Part shown: positions 21,137-32,083 of the stretch, in pieces
Position numbering within the stretch: the stretch's first letter is position 1
Layout: the number at the start of each line of letters is the position of its first letter
Source of the DNA: an uncultured Prochlorococcus sp.
GTDB lineage: Bacteria > Cyanobacteriota > Cyanobacteriia > PCC-6307 > Cyanobiaceae
Length of the DNA stretch: 47,672 nt
Assembly (NCBI GenBank): GCA_902606255.1
Contig: CACLFQ010000005.1
Span: 1 to 47,672 of the forward strand
Reading direction: 5' to 3'
Translations under genes and position numbers: made by a program
The notes under the pieces: model-generated
Databases searched by the model: none
The model's input: the letters and a program-made list of their open reading frames with translations, nothing else
What the model was told of the DNA's origin: nothing

Positions 21137-23272
21137 TTAAAACTTCCATCCAATTCCAAGTGTATATCTCCAATCTCCACTTAGGTCCTTGGTAGCAACA
21201 TCTAATCTCAATGGACCTATTGGTGTTTTAACCCCAACTCCCCCTCCAAGGGAAAAACCAGAACCTGATTTCTTCAATAATTTTCCCGGTTTTCCAGGAA
21301 CTTCCTTTTGAGAGCCTAGATCACTTCCTGCATCAACGAATAAAGCTCCTGATATCATTCTCCAAACAGGAAATCTATATTCCGCTGTGCCCTCAATAAA
21401 ACTTCTACTTACAGCTAAATCACAAGATCTCCAACCTCTAACAGATGATGTTCCTCCCAAACAAAATGCTTCGTAAGGAGGTAATTCCCCAAGAATAGTT
21501 CCTGTCTTAAATTGAAATCCAATAGCTTGAGGACAGTCTTTACTAGTGGCATCGCTAGACTTACATGCTTTAGTTAAATTTATTAATTTTGTTGGTATAA
21601 AAAATGAATATGAAGCTTTCATTCTGTTAAAAGTTGGAGAGTTTGTCCCTACAGAAACAAATTGTTCGGTACCAAAGCTAAATTTATTTCCAGAAGTTGG
21701 GTTGATGGGATTGTTCAAATTATTTCTAGAAGTACTCGCAATAAAACTCACTAATATATTTTCTGCAGGGCATGAACCATCATTTGGAGTATATCCAATA
21801 CAAATAATATCGCTTATATTTTTGGGTGTAGTTGGCGTCATATCGCCATAAGGTTTTTTGTTTCCATCACCATCCATCATCTTTACTTCTTTAAAATTCA
21901 TCCCTGCAAGAACTCTCCATTTAGCCACCTTAAATGGATCTCCACCATTAAGAGGTCTTGAAAAAGAAAAGCCGCCTCCTGTTTTTTCTAAAACTATTGA
22001 TGAAAAAGTATCTGAGCTAGATGGTATTTGATCATCAACTGCATATAATCTCCCATTTTTTTCACTTTTAAATTCTTGTGGATAATCTCTACTTAAAAAA
22101 ACATTTGTTCTAAAAGATGTTTTATGTTTATCTCCTTTAATCCATGGATCAGATAATGAAAAATTATAGGTAGTTGAATATTCTCCAAAATTAAGGTTTA
22201 AATTTGTAGACCATGCTCTTCCTAATGTATTTGTTTCCTGCAGACCAATTGTTGCGAAGACACCTGAACTATTGCTATAACCAAGTCCACCAGTTAATGA
22301 TCCTGTTCTTATCTCACTCAAGTCTAAAAAAATTATGACTTGACCAGGATTTAAATTGTCAGGGCCAAGAGAAACCTTTATATCATCAAATAATGATGTG
22401 GCGTATAGTCTACCGATATCAGCCTCTAAAATTTTTCTATTAAATATAGAGCCAGGTTGTGTTTTTAATTCTCTTTTTATGACCCAGTCTTTTGTTTTCC
22501 CTTTTCTAGGTTTTCCATCAATAACAGATTCACCATCAGAATCTAGGAATCTTATTTTTAAGTCAGATATAATGCCCTCAGAAACTTTTAGTGTTATTAC
22601 TCCGTTCTCAGAGATTCTATCGGGGCCACTAATTCTAACTAAAGAATAACCCTCTTTTTCATAACGTTCTTTTATTATTTCTATCTTATTTTGAAATTCA
22701 TTTAAGTTAAGAGTTGTCCCATAATAATTATTAAAAATATCATCTACATATTCATTAGAAATTACAGAGTTTATTGGTTTAAGTACAACTTTGGTCAAAA
22801 TTGGATTAGGCACTACATTTACTATTAGCCTCACACCTAGCGGCCCATCTTGAGACTTTATTTTTACTCCTGAAAACCAACCACTAGCATATATTGCATT
22901 GATGTCTTGATTTAAAATTCGATTATCAACAATACTTCCAGGCTTTATGCTCATAGAATCATATGCAGCCAATTCAAGTTTTCTACCTTCAGGATGATTT
23001 TCCCAACCTTCGATAATTATTTCTGAGATAAGAACACTTTTTTCGTTAGTATCATTATTATTTTCTGCAAGGAGAAACTTCTTCTCTTTATTGATATCAA
23101 TCCCTTGAAATAAACCATTATTAATATTTGGTATTTCTAAAGTTCTTATTGATTGATCAACATCATTTGGCAAATACCTAGCAGCCAGTTCTGAATTATT
23201 GAATATCAAAATCAAAGGGGAGACGGCAACATTGGTGAAAACCTTTCCAAATTTTAAAAAATGTTTTTGCAT
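21137..23272 (-). CDS. Omp85/BamA-family outer membrane assembly protein
   Basis: POTRA-like repeats, then beta-barrel with GGTSSVRGWRSCDLAVSRSFIEGTAEYRFPVW and C-terminal LRLDVATKDLSGDWRYTLGIGWKF. Confidence 0.93.
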   Translation of the reverse strand: MQKHFLKFGKVFTNVAVSPLILIFNNSELAARYLPNDVDQSIRTLEIPNINNGLFQGIDINKEKKFLLAENNNDTNEKSVLISEIIIEGWENHPEGRKLELAAYDSMSIKPGSIVDNRILNQDINAIYASGWFSGVKIKSQDGPLGVRLIVNVVPNPILTKVVLKPINSVISNEYVDDIFNNYYGTTLNLNEFQNKIEIIKERYEKEGYSLVRISGPDRISENGVITLKVSEGIISDLKIRFLDSDGESVIDGKPRKGKTKDWVIKRELKTQPGSIFNRKILEADIGRLYATSLFDDIKVSLGPDNLNPGQVIIFLDLSEIRTGSLTGGLGYSNSSGVFATIGLQETNTLGRAWSTNLNLNFGEYSTTYNFSLSDPWIKGDKHKTSFRTNVFLSRDYPQEFKSEKNGRLYAVDDQIPSSSDTFSSIVLEKTGGGFSFSRPLNGGDPFKVAKWRVLAGMNFKEVKMMDGDGNKKPYGDMTPTTPKNISDIICIGYTPNDGSCPAENILVSFIASTSRNNLNNPINPTSGNKFSFGTEQFVSVGTNSPTFNRMKASYSFFIPTKLINLTKACKSSDATSKDCPQAIGFQFKTGTILGELPPYEAFCLGGTSSVRGWRSCDLAVSRSFIEGTAEYRFPVWRMISGALFVDAGSDLGSQKEVPGKPGKLLKKSGSGFSLGGGVGVKTPIGPLRLDVATKDLSGDWRYTLGIGWKF

Positions 23273-23313
23273 AGTAATTTTGATTAAGATAAATAATTCA
23301 TTATTTAATTAGA

Positions 23314-24042
23314 TTAAAGAAAATCGTTTATTCTTCGGTGAATTTCACTATATGCTTCTATTAAACCACCTAAATCATTCCTAAATCTATCTTTATCTAG
23401 ACTTACAATTGTATCATTTTTTTGGTTTAGATCCCACAATCTACAATTATCAGGACTTATTTCATCCCCAAGAAGAATATTATTTCTAAAATCATGACCA
23501 AATTCCAACTTGAAATCCACAAGTTGAAGTTGAATCTTTTTAAAAAAACTTTTCAAGATTACATTAATTTTTAAAGTTAAATTTATTATTAATTCTAAAT
23601 CATGAGAGCTTAATATATTCATTAATTCAATTCTATCTTTTGTAATAAGGGGATCATTAAGTTCATCATTTTTAAGATAGATATCAATTAATGGTTTGGA
23701 TAGGGAAGTACGAGGTTTAATAGTCGTTTGTTTACACAAAGAACCATAAGCAGTATTTCTTAAAACAATTTCTAATGGAATTACTTTTATTTTTTTTGCA
23801 ATCATTGTATTTTCATTTTCAAGTTCAATAAAATGAGTTGGAATATTCTTCTTCATGAGAATCTCAAAAATTCTTGCACTTATTAGGCAATTAAGTTTGC
23901 CTTTACCTTCAAATTTTTCTTTTTTCAATGCATTAAAAGCAGTAGCATCATCTTTAAATTCAATTTTTACTTTATCTGCATCATCATGAGTAAATACTTT
24001 TTTTGCTTTGCCTTCATAAATCAACTCATATTTATTATTCAT
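23314..24042 (-). CDS. purC: Phosphoribosylaminoimidazole-succinocarboxamide synthase
   Basis: YEGKAKKVFTHDDADKVKIEFKDDATAFNALKKEKFEGKGKLN; VDFKLEFG; LGDEISPDNCRLWD. Confidence 0.95.
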   Translation of the reverse strand: MNNKYELIYEGKAKKVFTHDDADKVKIEFKDDATAFNALKKEKFEGKGKLNCLISARIFEILMKKNIPTHFIELENENTMIAKKIKVIPLEIVLRNTAYGSLCKQTTIKPRTSLSKPLIDIYLKNDELNDPLITKDRIELMNILSSHDLELIINLTLKINVILKSFFKKIQLQLVDFKLEFGHDFRNNILLGDEISPDNCRLWDLNQKNDTIVSLDKDRFRNDLGGLIEAYSEIHRRINDFL

Positions 24043-24174
24043 TAATCTAAAACCTCATTATGATTACTAAAATACTTTTTGTAATTATCATAATTATTAA
24101 AGACCATCTTCAAATGACTTTATTTCATTTTAACTGATTATTCATCGAAACCTATAACCTTAAAAAACAAATAT

Positions 24175-25506
24175 ATGGGAAATCATTCACCAATTTCTAG
24201 TAGCTTTATTAGTTTAGAAAATATCCTTATAATTGGAAATGGCGGGAGAGAAAACTCTTTGGCTTGGGCTATTCAAAGAAATGAATTAGTGAAAAAAGTT
24301 TATTTAATACCTGGTAACGCTGGTTCAGAAAGAATAAATAAATGTGAAAGAATAAAAATTGATATAAATAATAAAAATGAACTAGTCGAAAAGCTTTATT
24401 TTTTTAAGATAGATTTAGTTATAATCGGACCAGAAATACCTCTGGCAAATGGATTAGCTGATTTTCTTCGCAAAAAAGATTTTAAAGTATTTGGTCCTAA
24501 TAAAGATGGAGCAAAATTAGAGTTTAGCAAATCTTGGGCGAAGGAATTTATGCGAGACGCAAATATTCCAACTGCAAACTTTTGGAAAGTGAATTCTCTA
24601 GAAGAAGCCAAAAAGATTATCAATTCATCCTCAATTCCATTGGTAGTAAAAGCTGATGGTCTAGCTTCAGGAAAAGGTGTTTTTATTCCTAATTCAAAAG
24701 ATGAATGCTTTAAAGCAGCAGAGTCAATTTTTAATGGTAGATTTGGCAATGCTGGAAATGTAGTTGTTCTTGAAGAAAAAATTCAAGGGCCAGAAGTCTC
24801 AGTTTTTGCTTTATGCGATGGGAAGAAATACATATTACTTCCAACCGCCCAAGATCATAAACGACTTAATGAGAAAGATAAAGGCCCAAATACAGGAGGT
24901 ATGGGGGCTTATTCTCCTGCCCCATTATTAACAGAAGATTACCTTGATAGAATTATCAAAGAGATCATTGAACCTACAATAAATGAACTAAATAAAAGAA
25001 ATATTGACTATAGAGGCGTAATTTATTTTGGGTTAATGATCACACAATCTGGGCCCAAAGTTATAGAATATAATTGCAGATTTGGTGATCCTGAATGTCA
25101 AACAATAATGCCTTTGATGGATAAAAATTTTGTATTTCTTTTAGAAAAATGCTCAATGGGAAATTTAACTGGTGATGAAAAAATTGATACTTCTGATAGA
25201 GTTAGTGCTTGTGTAATAGCTACCTCTAAAGGTTATCCTTACGAATATAAGACTGGCTTTCAAATAAAAATAGGTAAGATTGACGCAAATGATTGTCAAA
25301 TTTTCGACTCAGGTACTTCTTTAAGTGAGAATGGAAAATTATTAACTAATGGAGGAAGAGTCTTAAGTATTGTGTGTCAAGATAAGGACTTCGATATGGT
25401 TTTTGAAAAAGCATACAAAAATTTAAAAGAAATTCATTTTGAGGGTATTTACTTTAGAAATGACATAGGTCATCAAGTGAGGAAAAACTTTTCTAAGGAG
25501 AATTAA
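24175..25506 (+). CDS. purD: Phosphoribosylamine-glycine ligase
   Basis: ILIIGNGGRENSLAWAIQRN; VVKADGLASGKGVFI; YRGVIYFGLMITQSGPKVIEYNCRFGDPECQ. Confidence 0.96.
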   Translation: MGNHSPISSSFISLENILIIGNGGRENSLAWAIQRNELVKKVYLIPGNAGSERINKCERIKIDINNKNELVEKLYFFKIDLVIIGPEIPLANGLADFLRKKDFKVFGPNKDGAKLEFSKSWAKEFMRDANIPTANFWKVNSLEEAKKIINSSSIPLVVKADGLASGKGVFIPNSKDECFKAAESIFNGRFGNAGNVVVLEEKIQGPEVSVFALCDGKKYILLPTAQDHKRLNEKDKGPNTGGMGAYSPAPLLTEDYLDRIIKEIIEPTINELNKRNIDYRGVIYFGLMITQSGPKVIEYNCRFGDPECQTIMPLMDKNFVFLLEKCSMGNLTGDEKIDTSDRVSACVIATSKGYPYEYKTGFQIKIGKIDANDCQIFDSGTSLSENGKLLTNGGRVLSIVCQDKDFDMVFEKAYKNLKEIHFEGIYFRNDIGHQVRKNFSKEN

Positions 25507-25510
25507 GCTT

Positions 25511-27565
25511 ATGGTGGATACCAATAATCGAGAAAGTAGAAAATATAACATCACTGATAGTGAAGATGTTAATAACTATTGGATTAATGGACTCCTCGCT
25601 TGGTGGAGTAGGTTCAGTTTAAGAACAAAGTTGTTAGCTATAGCAACTCTTGTTGTAAGCCTCCTAATGACAGGAATAACTTTTTTTGCTTTAAATAGTA
25701 TTCAAAGAGATGCAGGAATGAATGATACTAGATATGCTCGAGATCTTGGCTTATTGTTATCTGGAAATGTTACAGAATTAGTCGCTAATAACCAAAAAAA
25801 AGAAATTTCAAATGTAGCCGAAAAGTTTTGGAGATCAAGTCGTAACCTGCGTTATATATTTTTTACTGATGCTGAAGATATTGTTCAACTTGGGATACCG
25901 ATCAGTGCAACACCGGCAAGCACAGACAGTCAGTTTCAGCTCACTCGAAGATTAAAACTACCCTCAGAATTAAAAAAGAGACCACAATTCCCTTTAGTTA
26001 GGCAGCATGCGACACCTCAAGGTCAAGTAACAGATGTATTTGTCCCAATGTTGTGGAAAGGCAAATATCTTGGAACTTTAGCTTTGGGAGTCACCCCTAA
26101 TAAAAAAGCACTAGCGAGTGCTGCCTTAACCAGAGAAGTAACCATTGCAGTGTTTATCTCTATTTGGGTTTTAGTAATACTTGGAGCTGTATTTAATGCC
26201 CTAACAATTACAAGACCAGTCAGAGAGTTAGTAAGAGGTGTTAGAGAAATTTCAAAAGGAAATTTTAAATCCAGAATTTCTTTACCTATGACAGGTGATC
26301 TAGGAGAACTCTTAAACGGATTTAACCGAATGGCAACACAGTTAGAAAATTATGACGAAGCTAATATAGAAGAACTAAAAGCGGCACAAATCAAGCAGCA
26401 ATCCTTGATAGCTACAATGGCTGATGGTGCCATATTATTGGACTCACAAGGTAAGATTGTACTTACGAATCCAACAGCAAAGAGATTATTTCGTTGGGAA
26501 GGGAGATTTTTAGAGGGTAAACATTTTTTAAATGAAATCCCCGAAATTTTATCTAACGACTTACATACAAATATAGAATCTATTTTAAACAGAGAAAAGG
26601 AGAAGGACGATTTAAGATTCAGCTTAGGAGAGCCAGCAAGAACCTTAAGAATTGTCTTACAATCCGTCTTAGATACAAATAAAATTGAATTAAAAGGAAT
26701 TGCTGTAACAATTCAAGATTTAACTAGAGAAGTTGAACTTAACGCGGCACAAAATAGATTTATTAGTAATGTTTCGCACGAATTAAGGACACCACTTTTT
26801 AATATCAAAAGTTATGTAGAGACCTTACATGATTTAAAAGATCAGCTTTCTGATGAAGAACAAATAGAATTTTTGGGAATTGCAAATTCAGAGACTGATA
26901 GGTTAACAAGACTTGTAAATGATGTATTAGATTTATCTAGATTGGAATCAGGGAAAATTATTCAGCTAGAAAAAATGGACATAAAACCAGCAATAGAACA
27001 AACTCTTAGAAATTATAGACTTAATGCTACAGAAAAAAACGTTTCATTATCTCATGATATAGAGGAAACTATTCCCCCAATTCTTGGAAATTTTGATTTG
27101 ATTTTACAGGTTTTTGATAATTTACTGGGTAATGGATTGAAATTCAGTCCAAAAAACAGTTCTCTAATTATAAGAGCTTATACTTGGCCAGATTCCTGTC
27201 CTGCTTTCCCTCCAAGTATTAAAAATGATGCAGCCCCTCAATGTGAATTAGTTTCACCACTTCCAAAAGTAAGAATTGAAATAGCTGATACTGGCTCAGG
27301 AATATCTCAGACTGATCAAGAAAAGATATTTGATCGTTTTTATAGAGTAGAGAATTCTGTTCATACTGAGCAAGGTACAGGTTTAGGTTTATCTATAGTT
27401 CGGGGAATAATTGAAAAACACGGTGGGGAGATTCGTATGGCTAGTGAATTAGGAATAGGAACAACTTTCTGGTTTGATTTAGCCTTAGCACAATCTGATA
27501 AAGATGAATTATTGACAAAAGCCATTAATAATTCAGATTCTTTTTCAGGTTCTGAAATTAAATAA
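25511..27565 (+). CDS. nblS: NblS/DspA (Hik33)-type sensor histidine kinase
   Basis: TM-HAMP-PAS-HisKA-HATPase; RFISNVSHELRTPLFNIKSYVETLHDLKDQLSDEEQIEFLGIANSETDRLTRLVNDVLDLSRLESG; DRFYRVENSVHTEQGTGLGLSIVRGIIEKHGG. Confidence 0.92.
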   Translation: MVDTNNRESRKYNITDSEDVNNYWINGLLAWWSRFSLRTKLLAIATLVVSLLMTGITFFALNSIQRDAGMNDTRYARDLGLLLSGNVTELVANNQKKEISNVAEKFWRSSRNLRYIFFTDAEDIVQLGIPISATPASTDSQFQLTRRLKLPSELKKRPQFPLVRQHATPQGQVTDVFVPMLWKGKYLGTLALGVTPNKKALASAALTREVTIAVFISIWVLVILGAVFNALTITRPVRELVRGVREISKGNFKSRISLPMTGDLGELLNGFNRMATQLENYDEANIEELKAAQIKQQSLIATMADGAILLDSQGKIVLTNPTAKRLFRWEGRFLEGKHFLNEIPEILSNDLHTNIESILNREKEKDDLRFSLGEPARTLRIVLQSVLDTNKIELKGIAVTIQDLTREVELNAAQNRFISNVSHELRTPLFNIKSYVETLHDLKDQLSDEEQIEFLGIANSETDRLTRLVNDVLDLSRLESGKIIQLEKMDIKPAIEQTLRNYRLNATEKNVSLSHDIEETIPPILGNFDLILQVFDNLLGNGLKFSPKNSSLIIRAYTWPDSCPAFPPSIKNDAAPQCELVSPLPKVRIEIADTGSGISQTDQEKIFDRFYRVENSVHTEQGTGLGLSIVRGIIEKHGGEIRMASELGIGTTFWFDLALAQSDKDELLTKAINNSDSFSGSEIK

Positions 27566-27570
27566 ATTAT

Positions 27571-29109
27571 CTAATTATTATCTAATCCTTTAAAAACATT
27601 TTGAACATTTTGAACATTTTGATCAGGTACAACTCTGTGAGGGGCACCACTAAATATTTGTTCAAAATTAGAAAAAGAATCTTTTATTTCTGGACCACTA
27701 TTTGTAATGATAAATTCTCTTATTCGTTTATCATGCCATGATCCCCGCATTTTAAAAACATTTAAAGCTCGTGCCATTTCACCTTTTATTTCTACATATT
27801 GAAGCAACAATATGGTATCTGTAATAGTTGATATATGAGAATCAGTTATAGAATGACTTCCCATAAATTCTTCTGCAGTATTAGTAAAAAAGCCTGCTAT
27901 TTCCTCTTGTTTTGTATAACCGGTAACAGCAATTACAAACTGTCTAAATGCATTCAAACTTACACCTCTGGCTAATGCAGAAAGAGAATCAATTGCCATT
28001 CTTTTTGGTTTAAATTGATTAATTTGCGTTTTTATAATTTGTAAGTGATCTTCTAAACCAGTTGATTCAGGATATGCACAAATAATTTTTAATAACCCAT
28101 CACTTTCCATTTTTTCAAAATCTATTCCCCAGCTAGTCGCATTCCTAAGCAATTGAGCCCTAGATTCTTCATATGCAAAAAGTATTGCTCTTTCATTATT
28201 GTTATAAGCATCTTCAACAAATTTTGATACAAGCATTGTTTTGCCTGTGCCAGTAGCTCCAGTGGCAAGAATGATGGAATCTTGAAAATATCCACCACCA
28301 CACATATCATCAAGATCTTTAACTCCAGAGCTAATCCTAATATTTGAAGATCTCTGCGTTAATCTCATTGCTCCTAAGGCAAACACACTTATTCCATCCA
28401 TTCCCATAGTGAATGGATATTCACCTTTCATATGTATAGTCCCTCTTAACTTCAAAACTTCTAGAGTTCTTCTTCTCTTCTCTGATTCAAGAACATTTCT
28501 CAATAAGACAACATTATCAGATACAAATTCTTCTACCCCATATCTAGCAATTGGTCCATAATCATCAACCCTTTCTGTAGTCATAACTGTTGTCACACCT
28601 ATTTCTTTTAATCTTGCTATCAATCTAAATATTTCTCTTCTAACAACATAAATAGCATCATACTGTTGAAAGACCGCAGTTATTGAATCTATAGCAACTC
28701 TTTTAGCTTTATATTTTCTAATTGCATAACTAATTCTCTCAATAAGACCAGACAAGTCAAAGTTGCCCGCAACATCCTGACCATCTGGGTCAGGAGAAGC
28801 ATCCAAAATAAAAAGTTTATTTTGATCAATTAATTCTTGTAAATCCCAACCAAAACTTGAGGCATTTCTAATAATGTCTAAAGGTGATTCCTCAAATGTT
28901 ACAAAGATACCAGGTTCATCAAAATTACAAATTCCATGGTGTAAATATTGCAGAGAAAAAACAGTTTTACCAGTTCCTGAGGTGCCACTAATGAGTGTAC
29001 TTCTAGATACTGGCAAACCACCCCTACAAACATCATCAAAGCCTTCTATTCCAGTTGGTAATTTTTGTACTTGCATTTTATTTGATTTACCAAATTTCTT
29101 ATCATTCAT
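27571..29109 (-). CDS. kaiC: Circadian clock protein KaiC
   Basis: Tandem RecA-like domains: LISGTSGTGKTVFSLQYL and LATGATGTGKTMLVSKF; SHISTITDTILLLQYVEIKGEMARALNVFKMRGS. Confidence 0.97.
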   Translation of the reverse strand: MNDKKFGKSNKMQVQKLPTGIEGFDDVCRGGLPVSRSTLISGTSGTGKTVFSLQYLHHGICNFDEPGIFVTFEESPLDIIRNASSFGWDLQELIDQNKLFILDASPDPDGQDVAGNFDLSGLIERISYAIRKYKAKRVAIDSITAVFQQYDAIYVVRREIFRLIARLKEIGVTTVMTTERVDDYGPIARYGVEEFVSDNVVLLRNVLESEKRRRTLEVLKLRGTIHMKGEYPFTMGMDGISVFALGAMRLTQRSSNIRISSGVKDLDDMCGGGYFQDSIILATGATGTGKTMLVSKFVEDAYNNNERAILFAYEESRAQLLRNATSWGIDFEKMESDGLLKIICAYPESTGLEDHLQIIKTQINQFKPKRMAIDSLSALARGVSLNAFRQFVIAVTGYTKQEEIAGFFTNTAEEFMGSHSITDSHISTITDTILLLQYVEIKGEMARALNVFKMRGSWHDKRIREFIITNSGPEIKDSFSNFEQIFSGAPHRVVPDQNVQNVQNVFKGLDNN

Positions 29110-29175
29110 AGTTTTGTGCTAATTAAACAAAAGTAAATTTTGAATTTATTTTTAATTATAAAAGTTTTATATATA

Positions 29176-29493
29176 TTATTTATCTCCACTATATTCAGTT
29201 TCAGTTAATTCATCAAAAAGTAGATCTAAACCAATTAAAACTTTCTCTCTATCTGAGAGATCACCAATTATTTTTCTAACTGGTGGCGGTAAAATTTTAG
29301 CCAAGGTTGGAGTGGCTAAAATTTTATCTTCTTCTGCAAGTTGTGGTTGCTTGAGTACATCAATAACCTTCAAAGCATAAACTCCTTTGAATTCATTTTC
29401 TAAAATTTCTTTTAAAGTATTTAAAGCTCTCATTGAATTAGGAGTATTTCCAGCAACATAGAGTTTTAAAATATATGTTTTCCTTGCAGACAT
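29176..29493 (-). CDS. kaiB: Circadian clock protein KaiB
   Basis: [88 protein letters not shown]. Confidence 0.97.
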   Translation of the reverse strand: MSARKTYILKLYVAGNTPNSMRALNTLKEILENEFKGVYALKVIDVLKQPQLAEEDKILATPTLAKILPPPVRKIIGDLSDREKVLIGLDLLFDELTETEYSGDK

Positions 29494-29591
29494 CGTTATA
29501 GTTCCTGAATTGATATAAAAGATTTAAAACAACCCTTGACTTATTACACTACAAAATAAGAAAATAGACAAACTATTATGATTGCTTATTT

Positions 29592-29618
29592 GGCTTAATC
29601 AAATTATCAATTTGAGCC
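29592..29618 (+). promoter_or_regulatory. Stem-loop in the 5' leader of rplU
   Basis: GGCT-taat-CAAATT-atc-AATTTG-AGCC inverted repeat 18 nt upstream of the rplU ATG. Confidence 0.5.
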
Positions 29619-29636
29619 TAGTGGCGTCTTTAAGAT

Positions 29637-30077
29637 ATGACAAATTCTAAAAATTCCTCAAACAATTCTCCTAAAAGTAATGAATTGTATGCAATAGCCG
29701 AAACTTCTGGTCAACAATTTTGGTTCGAAGTTAATAGATACTATGACATAGACAGGTTAAATGCAAAAGAGAAAGACAAGATTACACTAGAAAAAGTTTT
29801 ACTTTTAAAGGACAGAGACTCTATCACTGTTGGTAAACCTTACGTTAAAGATGCAAAAATTGAATTAGAAGTAATCTCTCATAAAAGAGATAAGAAAATT
29901 CTTGTATACAAGATGCGTCCAAAAAAAAAGACAAGAAGAAAGATGGGACACAGGCAAGAACTTACAAGAGTTATGGTAAAATCAATATCAATAGGTAAAA
30001 GCGCTCCTAAGTCTTCCTCAAAAAAGGAAACTATTAAAAAGGAAACTAAACCAAAATCCGAAAAATCTACAAATTAA
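29637..30077 (+). CDS. rplU: Ribosomal protein L21 with N- and C-terminal extensions
   Basis: ELYAIAETSGQQFWFEVNRYYDIDRL...KVLLLKDRDSITVGKPYVKDAKIELEVISHKRDKKILVYKMRPKKKTRRKMGHRQELTRVMVKSI. Confidence 0.95.
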   Translation: MTNSKNSSNNSPKSNELYAIAETSGQQFWFEVNRYYDIDRLNAKEKDKITLEKVLLLKDRDSITVGKPYVKDAKIELEVISHKRDKKILVYKMRPKKKTRRKMGHRQELTRVMVKSISIGKSAPKSSSKKETIKKETKPKSEKSTN

Positions 30078-30086
30078 ATACTTCTA

Positions 30087-30347
30087 ATGGCACATAAAAA
30101 AGGAACAGGTTCTACTAGAAACGGAAGAGATTCAAATTCCAAAAGATTAGGTGTGAAAGCTTATGGAGGAGAAAAAGTAACTGCAGGATCAATTTTAATT
30201 CGCCAAAGAGGCACATCCTTTTTACCAGGGATCAATGTAGGAAAAGGTAAAGATGACACCCTTTTTGCACTTAAAGAAGGAACCGTAAGTTTCGAAAGCA
30301 TTAAAAGAAATTTAAGAAATAGAAAAAGAATTAATGTAGTCATATAA
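30087..30347 (+). CDS. rpmA: Ribosomal protein L27
   Basis: [70 protein letters not shown]. Confidence 0.98.
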   Translation: MAHKKGTGSTRNGRDSNSKRLGVKAYGGEKVTAGSILIRQRGTSFLPGINVGKGKDDTLFALKEGTVSFESIKRNLRNRKRINVVI

Positions 30348-31080
30348 TTTTTTTGTAAGCTCTTGTAGTTATAAGAATAGGATGAAATACTTCTAAAAAT
30401 TTTGATTGAAGAGTCTCAAAAAACTTTTCAACAGTTTGAGTATCCTCGATATGAAAAGGATATTCATTATTTTCTCCTTTATAGAAATACCAATTGAACA
30501 AGGCAATAGAATTACAATCCATAATCTCACTGAAAGTATTAATTTGAGAAACTGGATCCGCAAGATGTTCCAAAACATCAAGACAAACTACCGTATCAAA
30601 TTTCAATATTTTTGTATCTTGAATTGTCTTGCAAAAAGTAAGTTTTTTTTCGACTCCTAATTTCTTTGCCCTGTATTCAACAAAATTTATATTTGTTTGA
30701 TTAATATCTACAAAAAAAACATGTTCAACTTTTGAAGACATAGCGTTAGCTAAGGCGTGCGTACCAATACCTCCTCCAAAATCTAAAACTAAATCTCTAG
30801 AAAATCTCTGCTGAAGTTTTAAAGTATCAGCGATGTATTCCCTACTTGTGATGTGCCAAGCGGCCAAATCAGCTAAATGTTTATCTCCTACTATTTCAGT
30901 ATAAAAATCTGAAGCATCATTTAAAGCATCCCCAGGATGTGAATTTGCCAAATTCATCCTTGCATTTGCAAGGAATCCATCTAAATCACATTCTCGAATA
31001 GATAAGTATTCCATTAAATGTGATTTCAAATTAAAAGCATTGTCTAAAAACTCTTTTAAAATAGAACTATTGTTTTTCAA
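30340..31080 (-). CDS. SAM-dependent methyltransferase
   Basis: [51 protein letters not shown]. Confidence 0.8.
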   Translation of the reverse strand: MKNNSSILKEFLDNAFNLKSHLMEYLSIRECDLDGFLANARMNLANSHPGDALNDASDFYTEIVGDKHLADLAAWHITSREYIADTLKLQQRFSRDLVLDFGGGIGTHALANAMSSKVEHVFFVDINQTNINFVEYRAKKLGVEKKLTFCKTIQDTKILKFDTVVCLDVLEHLADPVSQINTFSEIMDCNSIALFNWYFYKGENNEYPFHIEDTQTVEKFFETLQSKFLEVFHPILITTRAYKKII

Positions 31081-31156
31081 TTGCTTACTTTATATTTCCT
31101 ATACCAAAATCATAGAATGGTTATAAATTTTTCTCAAATTATGCTTAATATTAAAA

Positions 31157-32080
31157 ATGAAAAATAAAGATGGATTCTTAGTAATCAATAAAGAAAAGGG
31201 TTGTACCTCTCATGATTGTGTTAAAAAAATAAGGAAGTTACTAAATACAAAAAAGGTTGGTCATACAGGAACTCTTGATCCAGAAGTTATAGGAACATTA
31301 CCAATTGCTATAGGCAGCGCAACAAGATTTATTCAATATCTTCCTCAAGGTAAAACTTACATAGGACAAATTAAATTAGGGATAAGAACTAACACTGATG
31401 ATATTCACGGAGAAATAATTAATCAAAAAAGTTGGCCTAAAATCAGTGATGAAAAATTAGATCAATACTTAAATAGATTTAGAGGAATTATTAAACAAAT
31501 TCCGCCGCAAGTATCTAGTGTGCACGTCAATGGTGAGAGAGCTTATAAAAAATCTTTCAAAAATGAAAATTTTGAACTAGCACCAAGAGAAGTAAAAATA
31601 AACGAACTTAATTTAATGAAATGGGACCAATTAAACGGAATCATAGAAATCAAAATCAAATGTTCAGCAGGTACTTATATAAGATCAATTGCAAGAGATT
31701 TAGGAGAAATTTTGAATTCTGAGGGTTGCCTTCTTCAACTAAAAAGAATTGCAGCTTGTGGCTTTGATGAACAAAACTCCATAAAAATATCTGCTATCGA
31801 AAAAGAAACAAGGGTGGGGGACTCGAAAAATTTTATTATTCCAACAATTTCTGCTCTTAATCACATTTCAACATTTGTCTTAAGTAACGAAGAACAAATC
31901 AATTTTTGGCAAACTGGAAGGGCAATTAAAGTTGATATTAATTACTTAAAAGAAAGTGAATCTTTTGATTATAAAAAACCCATAAAAGTAATAGATAAAA
32001 AACAAACACTATTTGGTATAGGCTTCTTAAATGAAGATCAATCTAATATAAATCCCAAACTAGTTCTTAATGCTAAATAA
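31157..32080 (+). CDS. truB: tRNA pseudouridine(55) synthase
   Basis: [72 protein letters not shown]. Confidence 0.96.
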   Translation: MKNKDGFLVINKEKGCTSHDCVKKIRKLLNTKKVGHTGTLDPEVIGTLPIAIGSATRFIQYLPQGKTYIGQIKLGIRTNTDDIHGEIINQKSWPKISDEKLDQYLNRFRGIIKQIPPQVSSVHVNGERAYKKSFKNENFELAPREVKINELNLMKWDQLNGIIEIKIKCSAGTYIRSIARDLGEILNSEGCLLQLKRIAACGFDEQNSIKISAIEKETRVGDSKNFIIPTISALNHISTFVLSNEEQINFWQTGRAIKVDINYLKESESFDYKKPIKVIDKKQTLFGIGFLNEDQSNINPKLVLNAK

Positions 32081-32083
32081 CTT

